Assembly: GCF_040049195.1 (NCBI RefSeq)
Contig: NZ_JBDZDL010000012.1
Length of the DNA: 64,000 bases
From: NCEH01 sp040049195
GTDB lineage: Bacteria; Pseudomonadota; Alphaproteobacteria; Rhizobiales; Xanthobacteraceae
Reading direction: 5' to 3' (one strand)
Made by a program: the position numbers and the translations under genes. Below are positions 7,746 to 16,950 of the stretch, one piece after another; positions within the stretch are counted from its first letter, which is position 1; each line of letters opens with the position of its first letter. The notes beneath the pieces are model-generated. The model was not told where the DNA came from. It was given only the letters and a program-made list of their open reading frames with translations, and did no database searches.

Positions 7746-8528
7746 CCGATGCTCCCCACTGGGATCGTGTCTGCGGTACGCCCCCGCAAACGAACCCTCT
7801 CTGACTCTTGGTGATCGGGGAGTTCGAAACCGTGCTAGACGGCCCTGTGGCCTTTAGTTCGGGTGAACCTGTTGCATACGCCGCAGGCTCCCCGACCATA
7901 AGGTCAAGGAGTTTGATGCCGTAACGGCCGGCACCAACCGCTAGCAGGGGTTTCGACGCCCCAGGGCAGCGCGTACTGCCCCATACGACTCATAACCGCT
8001 CGTTCGAGCGTCTTCTAGATGGTTTGCGTAAAGCTTCGCTTGCGACCACAGGATTGGGCGTCTCCCCTTCGGGGCCGGGCTGGCGGCTGCGCGGAAGCCC
8101 CCCAGGTGGGTCTTTCCCCATTCGGGCAGCCATCCCTGACGCACATCGCGTGAATGAATTCGAAGGAGGCTCCCCCTTAAGCGCCACGCCCGTGACATCT
8201 GCCTCGTCGCTCAGAAGGTCCCGCCGCAGCTTCGCCCAACTCATCGACGCCCAATCTTGCCGCCGGCGAAGCTCGAAAAGAGGATGTCAGGCTCGCCCAA
8301 CAGCACGATTCATTGCCCCGGCTCGCTGAGCCGGGGGTGATGCCGCTGGCGCGATGCCCGATGCAAGGGAGGCTGCGCCGCGGCCGGGATCCCATTTTGA
8401 GACGGCTTGTCAACGCGCCCTTGCATCCGGCACGCTTCGCGGCGGGCGGATGGCATTGCCGTCGCCATAGGGCAACGGAGGGTCAGCGACAGAAAGGACC
8501 AGGCGGGAAGCGCGCCAGGTGAAGGATC
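7746..8528. other. Gene-poor, hairpin-rich region
   Basis: No reading frame here looks convincing. Several hairpins follow one another: GGGCAG/CTGCCC (7964-7981), CGCTC-GTTC-GAGCG (7997-8010), CCCC-TTC-GGGG (8064-8074) and GGGCT/AGCCC (8077-8100). Further right a perfect 9-base stem CCCCGGCTC-GCT-GAGCCGGGG lies at 8316-8336. The cluster at 7964-8100 could be a structured RNA or the decayed end of an element; no known RNA family was recognised. Confidence 0.4.
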
Positions 8529-9455
8529 ATGGAGAAAAGCGAAATCGAAGAGTTGCGAGCCAAGGTGGGTTGCGCCGCGCTGCTCCAGCAGGGTGGTTGG
8601 AAGGTCGATTTGAAAGAAAGCACGCGGCGCGCCGTCAAGTACCGTCGCGATGCCCAGATCATCATCGTCATTCACAACGATCGCGGCTGGTTCGATCCCT
8701 TGTCGACCGCGAAAGGTGACGTGTTTGATTTGGCCGGGCATCTGGGCGCGCAAAGCTTTCCGCAAGCCTGCGAACGGGTCGCGGCGCTTGTCGGTTTTGT
8801 GCCGAGCCCGCCTGCATGGCAGCGTGAGGCCCGGTCCACGCCGGTCGCGGCGGTAGCCGATCGCTGGCGCCGGCGGGGCATCCCACGGCTCGGATCCGAG
8901 GCTTGGCGCTACCTCACCGAGGTTCGCGGCATACCCGATACGATTGTGATTGCCGCCGTCGGACAGGGCACACTCCGCGAGGGCCCGCGCGGCAGCATGT
9001 GGGCGGCTCATGGCAACGACGATGGCGCTCTGCTTGGCTGGGAAGAGCGTGGCCCTGAGTGGCGCGGTTTCGCGACCGGCGGTGCGAAGGAACTGTTCCG
9101 GCTGGGTCCCTCGGCAGCGCCAAGGATCTGTATCACCGAGGCGGCGATCGACGCCATGAGCCTCGCGGCGATCCAGGTTCTGCGGCCAGACACGCTCTAT
9201 GTCAGCACCGGCGGCGGCTGGTCGCCGGCCAGCGAGGAAGCCATTCGCCGCCTGGCCAGTCGGCGGAATACTCGTCTTGTCGGTGCGACCGACAACAATC
9301 GGCAGGGCGAGGTTTATGCGGAGCGCATCCGGCAGATCGCTGACGAGACCGGCGCCTCCTACGCGCGAGCGCGCCCGCGCGCCGGCGATTGGAACGAAGA
9401 TCTGCTCGTGCTTCTCGGCCGACTTGCACAGGAGCCCCTCGCGGCGGCCGGGTGA
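8529..9455 (+). CDS. DUF3991 and TOPRIM domain protein
   Basis: A 308-residue protein. The N-terminal 90 residues resemble the small DNA-primase-like zinc-finger replacement region, residues about 110-180 fit DUF3991 (the RRRGIPRLGSEAWRYL segment to LGWEERG), and residues 195-295 form a TOPRIM fold with ICITEAAIDAMSLAAI and, later, VGATDNNRQGEVYAERI, which hold the acidic metal-binding residues. Proteins of this type are common on rhizobial plasmids and integrative elements and are thought to be primase- or topoisomerase-related. It opens the long plus-strand accessory block. Confidence 0.8.
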   Translation: MEKSEIEELRAKVGCAALLQQGGWKVDLKESTRRAVKYRRDAQIIIVIHNDRGWFDPLSTAKGDVFDLAGHLGAQSFPQACERVAALVGFVPSPPAWQREARSTPVAAVADRWRRRGIPRLGSEAWRYLTEVRGIPDTIVIAAVGQGTLREGPRGSMWAAHGNDDGALLGWEERGPEWRGFATGGAKELFRLGPSAAPRICITEAAIDAMSLAAIQVLRPDTLYVSTGGGWSPASEEAIRRLASRRNTRLVGATDNNRQGEVYAERIRQIADETGASYARARPRAGDWNEDLLVLLGRLAQEPLAAAG

Positions 9456-9559
9456 TCATCCGAGGTTGCGAACCGCCGGGGGGAAATCAGCCGGGTACGG
9501 TTTGCGCGGATAAGAGGTGAAGGCGAAAGCCGAGGGCCGGACAGGCAATGAGTGAGCGC

Positions 9560-9604
9560 TGCCGCATGCCCGGACCGGAGAAGCGGCCGCCCCGAAGGTG
9601 TCTT
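9560..9604 (+). repeat. Leader repeat, copy 1
   Basis: The non-coding leader before the gene at 9632 contains TGCCGCATGCCCGG and CGGACCGGAGAAGCGGCCGC followed by GAAGGTG. The same blocks recur before the DUF1419 gene at 10312-10398. Confidence 0.55.
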
Positions 9605-9631
9605 CAACACCCGAAGGGAAGGACGGCTCCC

Positions 9632-10309
9632 ATGCCCATCTACACGATCGAGACCACCTACCACCTGCCGGTCTACCGCCACCGCTCCTACAAGGCGCCG
9701 AGCCTTGCCGAGGCCTGCCGCCTCGCCATCGAGGACGATGAATGGGAGGCGGAAACCCACGACTATGAATGCGCCGGCGAAACCTATGTCACCGGCGCCT
9801 GGGACGGCCGCGACTGCGCTTACAGCGGTCCGTCGCTGGCCGTGCCGTCGCATTTCGACGAGACTGTTCAGCGCAAGGCGGATCATTTCGAGATCCTGCT
9901 CGGCCTGGTCAAGGTCCTGCGCGGCGCGGGTGTCGGGACGCACAGCGCCTATTGGATCGGCCGCGCCGGTTCGGCCATCGCCAAGGCGGAAGCGATCCTT
10001 GCCGGAGCCCGCGATCCGGCGCCGGACGCACCGATGCCACGGCCGCACATCCTCCTCTCGTTCGACGAGAGCGAGGTGCGCGCCACGATCGGGGAGATCA
10101 TCGCCGGCGACGAGACCTTCGCCGCGCTCCCGGCCGATGCGATCGGCGCCGACGACATCCATGCGGCTTGCGTCGCTGTCGCCGCGGCCGCCAACCTTTC
10201 GGAAGAACGCGGTTCAGTGGTGTTCAGGGCTGCACTCGCCGCCATCCGGTCGGTCGAACAGCGCGCGATGGAAGGGAGGAAAGAAGGGGAACGGGAGAAG
10301 AAGGAATGA
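9632..10309 (+). CDS. Conserved hypothetical plasmid protein
   Basis: A 225-residue acidic protein. Its N-terminus (MPIYTIETTYHLPVYRHRSY) and the following 60 residues are rich in Asp, Glu and aromatic residues; the C-terminal half is helical and Ala-rich, ending in a charged tail. The ATG at 9632 is chosen because GGAAGGACGG lies upstream and the sequence before it is part of a repeated non-coding leader. No domain was recognised. Its place between TOPRIM/DUF3991 and DUF1419 genes is typical of rhizobial plasmid accessory blocks. Confidence 0.7.
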   Translation: MPIYTIETTYHLPVYRHRSYKAPSLAEACRLAIEDDEWEAETHDYECAGETYVTGAWDGRDCAYSGPSLAVPSHFDETVQRKADHFEILLGLVKVLRGAGVGTHSAYWIGRAGSAIAKAEAILAGARDPAPDAPMPRPHILLSFDESEVRATIGEIIAGDETFAALPADAIGADDIHAACVAVAAAANLSEERGSVVFRAALAAIRSVEQRAMEGRKEGEREKKE

Positions 10310-10311
10310 CA

Positions 10312-10398
10312 TGCCGCATGCCCGGCCGGCGCGTCAAGGGAGGCTTCGCCCGCTTTGCGGCCCTTGACCCGCCGGACCGGAGAGGCGGCCGCGAAGGT
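10312..10398 (+). repeat. Leader repeat, copy 2
   Basis: TGCCGCATGCCCGG at 10313 onward and CCGGACCGGAGAGGCGGCCGC at 10372 onward repeat the leader of the upstream gene, here separated by a 45-base insert containing the GTCAAGGG/CCCTTGAC inverted repeat. Confidence 0.55.
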
Positions 10399-10420
10399 GG
10401 GATCAGAAGGGCTGAAGAGG

Positions 10421-11080
10421 ATGGCGAACCCGAAAGGCGAGCCGCGCTTCGGCCCGACGAGGCTGAAAGGAGCCCACCATGACCCTTCTTCGATCCGCAA
10501 GGTCTATCAAGGCGTCGCCGACCGCCGGCAGATGTTTCGCATGTTCGATCGGCACAAGCAGCGACCGAACCGCACGGACGGCAACGCGACCGCGCTTTAC
10601 GCGGGCGAGTGGTTCGAGATCGGTGCAGCCGAGCATGACTATATGTTCGAGATCCTGCCGCCGTTGTGGATGCGCGGCGACATGTTCGCGATGCGCGAGT
10701 TCCTCACCGGCAGCGTCACGAGCGTCTTCTTCGAGCTGAGGATCGACGGCCGCGTCCGCTATTTCCACGGCTATTGCGACCTTGGCGACCGGCAGTCGCC
10801 CGAGTGGATGCGCGCCGCGATCGTCGAGCGCGAGTCGCGGCCGGTCCGCGCCATGACGCGCGAGGAGCGCCTCGAGCACATCTGGTCGAGCACGCACGAT
10901 CCCTATCGTGGCTATGCCGACTGGCGCTTTCCCGCCGCAGAGCGCGGCAAGCGCATTGTCATCGTCTACGGCCAGGATCGGAGCCATGACTTCCGGCTGC
11001 TCGACCGACTGACCGACGCGGATATCGCCGTGAAGCTGCCGGTGCATCTGCGCTACCTGCCCGACGCGATCGCGGCATAG
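10421..11080 (+). CDS. DUF1419 domain protein, start uncertain (possible frameshift)
   Basis: The protein core from IRKVYQGVADRRQMF through LPPLWMRGDMFAMREFLTG and VTSVFFELRIDGRVRYF fits DUF1419, a family found on plasmids of Hyphomicrobiales. The C-terminal part (about residue 130 onward) is less conserved. In-frame ATG 10421 gives 219 residues but has a poor ribosome-binding site and encodes an atypical N-terminus. An ATG at 10479 has an ideal AAAGGAG site but is in another frame that would join the DUF1419 frame only through a frameshift close to the start. Either a small indel or an unusual start is present. Confidence 0.7.
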   Translation: MANPKGEPRFGPTRLKGAHHDPSSIRKVYQGVADRRQMFRMFDRHKQRPNRTDGNATALYAGEWFEIGAAEHDYMFEILPPLWMRGDMFAMREFLTGSVTSVFFELRIDGRVRYFHGYCDLGDRQSPEWMRAAIVERESRPVRAMTREERLEHIWSSTHDPYRGYADWRFPAAERGKRIVIVYGQDRSHDFRLLDRLTDADIAVKLPVHLRYLPDAIAA

Positions 11081-11088
11081 GCGCCGAC

Positions 11089-11487
11089 ATGTTCACCTTC
11101 TCCGTGACGGCGATCCACGCCGTGATCACGCGCGGGCGCATCGACGCCCTCATGAATGGCGGGTTCCGCAATCCCCACTACGGTCTTGCGCCCGGCAAGG
11201 ATGAAAAGCCCGGCGTCTGGCTCGTCGACGACGAAGGCGTCTACATCATGTCCAACGGCAAGCTCGCCGACGGGCAACGCCCCCTCGTCATCTATGCCGA
11301 GGAATGCGACCCGAAGACCAACCCCGATTACTGGCACTACAAGCGCCAGTATTTCGGCGGCGATGACGGCAGCGACTTCCTCGACGCCGAACTGCTCGTG
11401 CGGTCGATCGAAGCCTTGCCTTCGGCTACCCACCTCACGATCGCGATGACCGACGACAGCATGTCGATCACGCCGATCCGCCGCTGA
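11089..11487 (+). CDS. DUF3085 domain protein
   Basis: A 132-residue protein. The segment MNGGFRNPHYGLAPG, then VWLVDDEGVYIMSNG and VIYAEECDP match DUF3085, a small family of unknown role carried on alphaproteobacterial plasmids next to DUF1419 and large helicase genes. It starts 8 bases after the DUF1419 stop, so the two are translated from one message. The hairpin after its stop may end or slow transcription. Confidence 0.78.
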   Translation: MFTFSVTAIHAVITRGRIDALMNGGFRNPHYGLAPGKDEKPGVWLVDDEGVYIMSNGKLADGQRPLVIYAEECDPKTNPDYWHYKRQYFGGDDGSDFLDAELLVRSIEALPSATHLTIAMTDDSMSITPIRR

Positions 11488-11492
11488 CCTCT

Positions 11493-11508
11493 CGGGCCAC
11501 GCGGCCCG
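11493..11508. terminator. Short GC hairpin after the DUF3085 gene
   Basis: CGGGCC-ACGC-GGCCCG, a 6-base perfect stem starting 5 bases after the stop codon, followed by only two T residues. It may attenuate transcription into the large gene downstream; it is not a full intrinsic terminator. Confidence 0.35.
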
Positions 11509-11593
11509 TTCCCGCAACTTCTCGCGACCATCGCACCAGCCGGAAACCCCGGCGAGGTCGATGGCGCGCGCCTTCATCACAGGAGACCTTATC

Positions 11594-14500
11594 ATGGCGC
11601 ACGACGATCCCTTCACTCTCGACCTCTTCGGCAACACCGCTCTCTCCTCGGGACTGGGCCTCGGCGTGACCGCCTTTGGCGGCGCGTTCGCGAACGACGA
11701 CGACGATGAGCCCGATCCCTCGACGCCCGCTCCGGCGCTTCCGGTCGCAGCCACAGCACGCCCACCCGCCCCGGTCCGTCCCGCGCGCGGGTCGAATTTC
11801 CTTCTCGTCGGTGATCGGCTGCTCGCCAGGACCTGGAAGGATCGCGGGCGCGACAACATCGCCGCCATCCGGCTCGCGGCCGAGATCGAGGCGGATCAAC
11901 GCCCGGCCACGCCGCATGAGCAGGCGAAGCTGATCCGCTTCATCGGTTTCGGTGCTTCCGATCTTGCTAACGGCGTCTTTCGCCGGCCCGGCGAAACCGA
12001 TTTCCGCGAAGGCTGGCAGGAGCTCGGCGCCTCGCTCGAAGATGCCGTCGGCGAACTCGACTACGCCTCGCTCGCCCGCTGCACGCAGTATGCCCATTTC
12101 ACGCCCGAGTTGATCGTGCGGGCGATCTGGACGGCATTGCGGCGTCTCGGCTGGCGCGGCGGTCGCGTGCTCGAGCCCGGCATCGGCACGGGCCTCTTCC
12201 CGGCGTTGATGCCAGAGGGACTGCGCGACATCTCGCATGTCACCGGGATCGAAATCGATCCGGTCACGGCGCGCATCGCCCGCCTGCTGCAGCCGCGGTC
12301 GCGCATCATCGTCGGCGACTTCGCGCGCACCGACCTGCCGGCGAGCTTCGACCTCGCGATTGGCAATCCGCCCTTTTCCGACCGCGCCGTCCGATCGGAC
12401 CGGGCCTATCGCTCGAAGGGTTTTTGCCTGCACGACTACTTCATCGCGCGTGCGATCGACCTCTTGAAGCCCGGCGCGCTCGCCGCCTTCGTCACCTCGC
12501 ACGGGACGATGGACAAGGCGGATTTCTCCGCGCGCGAGCACATCGCCAAGTCGGCGGACCTGATCGCAGCCATTCGTCTCCCTCAGGCCAGCTTCCGCTC
12601 GGCCGCCGGGACCGACGTCGTGGTCGACTTGCTGTTCTTTCGCAAACGCAAGGTCGGCGATGTCGAGGGCGACCTGTCCTGGCTCGACCTCGAGGACGTC
12701 CGGCCGGCGGCGGAGGACGAGAGCGCGATCCGCGTGAACCGCTGGTTCGCGCGACACCCCAATTTCGTTCTCGGCGCGCACGCGCTCGCCTCGGGTCCCT
12801 TCGGTGAGACCTACACCTGCCTGCCGCGCGACGCCGAGGATCTTTCGGAGACGCTGGCAGCCGCCGTCAATCTCCTTCCGGAGGCGGTCTATGACGGCGA
12901 GCCCGAGGCGATCGATTCCGATATCGAGGACGCCGACGGCGTATCCGGGATCGACCTGCCGTCCGACCGCCACGTCCGTGAGGGCAGCTACTTCTTCGAC
13001 AAGGCCCAGGGGTTGATGCAAGTCCTCGATGGTGGCGCTGTCGCGGTGACAGCACGCAAGGGCCGCAGCGCCGACGGCATCCCGGAGAAGCACGTCCGCA
13101 TCATTCGGAAGCTGATTCCAATCCGCGATGCCGTGCGCGAGGTGTTGAAATGCCAGGAGCTCGACCGGCCGTGGAAGGACGCGCAGGTCAGATTGCGCAT
13201 CGCCTGGTCGAGCTTCGTCCGCGACTTCGGTCCGATCAACTTCACGACCGTCTCGCTGGCGGAAGACGAAGAAACGGGCGAGGTGCGCGAGACGCACCGC
13301 CGGCCGAACATCCAGCCGTTTGTCGATGATCCCGACTGCTGGCTGGTCGCCTCGATCGAGGACTACGACCTCGAGACGAACACCGCGAAGCCCGGGCCGC
13401 TCTTCACCGAGCGCGTTATCGCGCCGCCTGCTGCGCCGGTGATCTCCAGCGCGGCCGACGCGCTCGCCGTCGTCCTCAATGAGCGCGGTCACGTCGACGT
13501 CGGCCACATCGCCGAACTGCTGCATCGAGACGCGGTGGAGGTCGTCGCGGAACTCGGCAGCGCGATCTTCCGCGACCCCGCAGACGGCTCGTGGCAGACG
13601 GCCGATTCCTACCTGTCCGGCCCTGTCCGGGAAAAACTCAAGACTGCGGAGGCCGCGGCGGCGCTCGACGCGGACTATGCGCGAAACATCACGGCGCTGC
13701 AGGGCGTACAGCCGGCTGATCTCAAGCCGTCCGACATCACGGCGCGTCTCAGCGCACCGTGGATTCCGGCCGCGGACGTCGTCGCCTTCGTCAGGGAGAC
13801 GATGGATGTGGAGATCAAGATCCACCACATGCCGGAGCTCGCATCGTGGACCGTCGACGCGCGGCAACTTGGCTGGACGGCGACCGGCACGTCGGAATGG
13901 GGCACCGACCGGCGTCATGCAGGTGAGCTTCTCGCCGACGCGCTCAACAGCCGCGTGCCGCAGATCTTCGACACCATCAAGGACGGCAATAGCGAGCGCC
14001 GCGTCCTTAACGTCGTCGACACCGAGGCGGCGAAGACGAAGCTGCAGAAGATCAAGGACGAATTCCAGCGCTGGATCTGGTCCGATCCCGATCGCACCGA
14101 CCGCCTGGCGCGCGTCTACAACGACCGCTTCAACAACATCGCTCCACGCGCCTTCGACGGATCGCACCTGAAGCTACCGGGCGCCTCTGGCGCCGTTTCT
14201 CTTTACGGGCATCAGAAACGCGGCATCTGGCGGATCATATCGGCGGGCTCGACTTACCTCGCCCATGCCGTCGGCGCCGGCAAGACGATGACGATGGCCG
14301 CCGCCGTCATGGAGCAGCGCCGGCTTGGGCTCATCGCCAAGGCGATGCTCGTCGTGCCCGGCCATTGCCTCGCACAGGCGGCGCGCGAATTCCTCGCACT
14401 TTATCCGAACGCACGGATCCTCGTCGCCGACGAGACCAATTTCAGCAAGGACAAGCGCCACCGCTTCCTGTCGCGCGCGGCGACCGCGACCTGGGATGCG

Positions 14501-16690
14501 ATCATCATCACGCACTCCGCGTTCCGCTTCATCTCGGTGCCGTCGGCGTTCGAGCAACAGATGATCCAGGACGAGCTGGAACTTTACGAGACGCTGCTCA
14601 CCAAGGTCGAGAACGACGATCGCGTCTCGCGCAAGCGGCTCGAAAGGCTCAAGGAGGGTTTGAAGGAAAGGCTGGAGGCGCTGTCGACTCGCAAGGACGA
14701 TCTGCTCACGATCTCCGAGATCGGCGTCGACCAGATCATCATCGACGAGGCGCAGGAGTTCAGAAAGCTCTCCTTCGCCACGAACATGTCGACGTTGAAG
14801 GGCGTCGATCCGAACGGATCGCAGCGCGCCTGGGACCTCTACGTGAAGTCGCGCTACGTCGACATGAAGAATCCGGGCCGTGCGCTCGTGCTCGCCTCCG
14901 GCACCCCAATCACCAACACACTCGGCGAGATGTTCTCCGTGCAGCGCTATCTTGGATACGCCGCATTACTTGAGCGCGGCCTGCACGAATTCGACGCGTG
15001 GGCGTCGACCTTCGGCGACGTGACGACCGAGCTCGAATTGCAGCCGTCTGGAAAATACAAGCCGGTCACGCGCTTCGCGACTTTCGTCAATGTGCCCGAG
15101 CTGATCGCGATGTTCCGCTCCTTCGCGGACGTCGTCATGCCGGAGGACCTGCGCCAATATGTGAAGGTGCCGGCAATCTCGACCGGCAAGCGGCAGATCC
15201 TCACCGCGAAGCCGTCGGCGGCGTTCAAGCGCTACCAGACCCTGCTCGGCGAGCGCATCAAGGCGATCGAAGAACGCGACCGCGCGCCCGAGCCCGGCGA
15301 CGACATTCTCCTGTCGGTCATCACCGATGGCCGCCATGCGGCGATCGACCTGCGCCTGGTCGATCCCGACAACGACAACGAAGCCGAAAACAAGCTGAAC
15401 CAGCTCGTCGGCAACGCCTTCCGCATCTGGAGCGACACTGCCGAGCGCACCTATGTCCGCTCCGACGGCAAGCCGTTCGAGCTGCCCGGCGCGGCGCAGA
15501 TGATCTTCTCCGACCTCGGCACCATCAGTGTCGAGAAGTCGCGCGGCTTCTCGGCCTACCGCTGGATTCGCGACGAGCTCGTCCGCATGGGAGTACCGGC
15601 GTCCGAAATCGCCTTCATGCAGGATTTCAAGAAGTCCGAGGCGAAGCAGCGCCTGTTCGGCGACGTGCGCGCCGGCAAGGTCCGCTTCCTGATCGGCAGC
15701 TCGGACACGATGGGGACCGGCGTCAACGCGCAGTTGCGCCTGAAGGCCTTGCATCACCTCGATGTGCCGTGGCTGCCGTCGCAGATCGAGCAGCGCGAGG
15801 GCCGTATCGTGCGCCAGGGCAACCAGCACGATGAGGTCGATATCTTCGCCTATGCGACCGAGGGCTCGCTAGACGCGCAGATGTGGCAGAACAACGAGCG
15901 CAAGGCCCGCTTCATCGCGGCGGCCCTTTCCGGCGACACCTCGATCCGCCGGCTCGAGGATATGGGCGAGAGCCAGGCCAATCAGTTCGCCATGGCCAAG
16001 GCGATCGCGTCGGGTGATCCGCGCCTGATGCAGAAGGCCGGCCTCGAAGCCGATATCGCACGGCTCGAGCGGTTGCGCGCTGCCCATATCGACGATCAGC
16101 ACGCGGTGCGCCGCCAGACTCGCGACGCCGAACGCGACATCGAATATTCGACGCGCCGCATCGGAGAGATCGGCCAGGACATCGCGCGTCGCATCCCGAC
16201 CTCAGGCGACGCTTTCGCGATGGCGGTGACGGGCGACCGCTACGGCGAGCGCAAACTCGCAGGCCGGGCGCTCCTGAAGGAGATTCTGACGCTGGTCCAG
16301 CTTCAGCAGGAGGGCGAGAGCGTGATCGCATCGATCGGCGGCTTCGACCTTGAATATAGCGGCGAGCGCTTCGGCCGCGATGGCTACCGCTACACCACGA
16401 TGCTGCAGCGAACCGGCGCCGACTATGAGATCGAGCTGCCGGTGACGGTGACGCCGCTTGGCGCCACCGCTCGCCTTGAGCACGCGATCGACGACTTCGA
16501 GGGCGAGCGCGAGCGTATGTCCCAGCGCCTTGGTGATGCCCGGCGGCGGTTGGCGTCCTATGCATCGCGCGACGGCGGTGAATTCGCGTTCGCGGGCGAG
16601 CTCGCCGACAAGCGCCGGCAGCTCGCGGAGGTCGAGAAGGCGCTGGCAGAGGATGATGGAAGCGGCGGCGAGATGGCGGTGGCCGCCTGA
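11594..16690 (+). CDS. Giant DNA methyltransferase-SNF2-type helicase fusion
   Basis: A 1698-residue protein. After a low-complexity Pro/Ala N-terminus, residues about 150-320 form an N6-adenine methyltransferase: LEPGIGTGLFPALMPEG (SAM loop) and IGNPPF near residue 256 (motif IV). The helicase part has HAVGAGKTMTMAAA near 890 (Walker A), IIIDEAQEF near 1050 (motif II) and QIEQREGRIVRQGNQHDEV near 1400 (motif VI). The last 250 residues are coiled and basic. Such fusions are frequent on conjugative elements; modification, antirestriction or defence roles have been proposed. AGGAGACC lies before ATG 11594. No separate nuclease motif was seen. Confidence 0.88.
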   Translation: MAHDDPFTLDLFGNTALSSGLGLGVTAFGGAFANDDDDEPDPSTPAPALPVAATARPPAPVRPARGSNFLLVGDRLLARTWKDRGRDNIAAIRLAAEIEADQRPATPHEQAKLIRFIGFGASDLANGVFRRPGETDFREGWQELGASLEDAVGELDYASLARCTQYAHFTPELIVRAIWTALRRLGWRGGRVLEPGIGTGLFPALMPEGLRDISHVTGIEIDPVTARIARLLQPRSRIIVGDFARTDLPASFDLAIGNPPFSDRAVRSDRAYRSKGFCLHDYFIARAIDLLKPGALAAFVTSHGTMDKADFSAREHIAKSADLIAAIRLPQASFRSAAGTDVVVDLLFFRKRKVGDVEGDLSWLDLEDVRPAAEDESAIRVNRWFARHPNFVLGAHALASGPFGETYTCLPRDAEDLSETLAAAVNLLPEAVYDGEPEAIDSDIEDADGVSGIDLPSDRHVREGSYFFDKAQGLMQVLDGGAVAVTARKGRSADGIPEKHVRIIRKLIPIRDAVREVLKCQELDRPWKDAQVRLRIAWSSFVRDFGPINFTTVSLAEDEETGEVRETHRRPNIQPFVDDPDCWLVASIEDYDLETNTAKPGPLFTERVIAPPAAPVISSAADALAVVLNERGHVDVGHIAELLHRDAVEVVAELGSAIFRDPADGSWQTADSYLSGPVREKLKTAEAAAALDADYARNITALQGVQPADLKPSDITARLSAPWIPAADVVAFVRETMDVEIKIHHMPELASWTVDARQLGWTATGTSEWGTDRRHAGELLADALNSRVPQIFDTIKDGNSERRVLNVVDTEAAKTKLQKIKDEFQRWIWSDPDRTDRLARVYNDRFNNIAPRAFDGSHLKLPGASGAVSLYGHQKRGIWRIISAGSTYLAHAVGAGKTMTMAAAVMEQRRLGLIAKAMLVVPGHCLAQAAREFLALYPNARILVADETNFSKDKRHRFLSRAATATWDAIIITHSAFRFISVPSAFEQQMIQDELELYETLLTKVENDDRVSRKRLERLKEGLKERLEALSTRKDDLLTISEIGVDQIIIDEAQEFRKLSFATNMSTLKGVDPNGSQRAWDLYVKSRYVDMKNPGRALVLASGTPITNTLGEMFSVQRYLGYAALLERGLHEFDAWASTFGDVTTELELQPSGKYKPVTRFATFVNVPELIAMFRSFADVVMPEDLRQYVKVPAISTGKRQILTAKPSAAFKRYQTLLGERIKAIEERDRAPEPGDDILLSVITDGRHAAIDLRLVDPDNDNEAENKLNQLVGNAFRIWSDTAERTYVRSDGKPFELPGAAQMIFSDLGTISVEKSRGFSAYRWIRDELVRMGVPASEIAFMQDFKKSEAKQRLFGDVRAGKVRFLIGSSDTMGTGVNAQLRLKALHHLDVPWLPSQIEQREGRIVRQGNQHDEVDIFAYATEGSLDAQMWQNNERKARFIAAALSGDTSIRRLEDMGESQANQFAMAKAIASGDPRLMQKAGLEADIARLERLRAAHIDDQHAVRRQTRDAERDIEYSTRRIGEIGQDIARRIPTSGDAFAMAVTGDRYGERKLAGRALLKEILTLVQLQQEGESVIASIGGFDLEYSGERFGRDGYRYTTMLQRTGADYEIELPVTVTPLGATARLEHAIDDFEGERERMSQRLGDARRRLASYASRDGGEFAFAGELADKRRQLAEVEKALAEDDGSGGEMAVAA

Positions 16691-16950
16691 AATGGAAAAG
16701 GGAGAGGAGAAGAAGAAGGGGGAATGCCCGCTCGCAGATCGGGCGGGCCGTCGACGCTGATGCTCAACCGCCGCCTGCGCGATCCCGGCCCGTCGTCCTG
16801 CGCAGGGCTCTGGCCCTGCTGGTCCTGCCGGGCAGGGATGCTCGGCCGCAGTTGCACCGGCTCGCCCGCTCCGCGGCCCGGGAGGTGTCTTCGGGAAGAA
16901 GACGAGAGAGGGCCGGGAAGCCGGTCCGCAACCCCAAAAGGAGCATTCCC

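Noticed and set aside
8316..8336. Perfect 9-base hairpin taken first as a terminator
   Set aside because: No T-run follows on either strand and no gene ends nearby, so it is only mentioned within the gap description.
8310..9011. Long open frame on the minus strand opposite the TOPRIM gene
   Set aside because: It is a by-product of high GC in the antisense of a real gene, with no motif or start signal.
11468..14167. An 899-residue open frame on the minus strand
   Set aside because: It lies wholly opposite the methyltransferase-helicase gene, whose motifs are unmistakable; the antisense frame is rich in Arg/Asp/Val repeats without domains.
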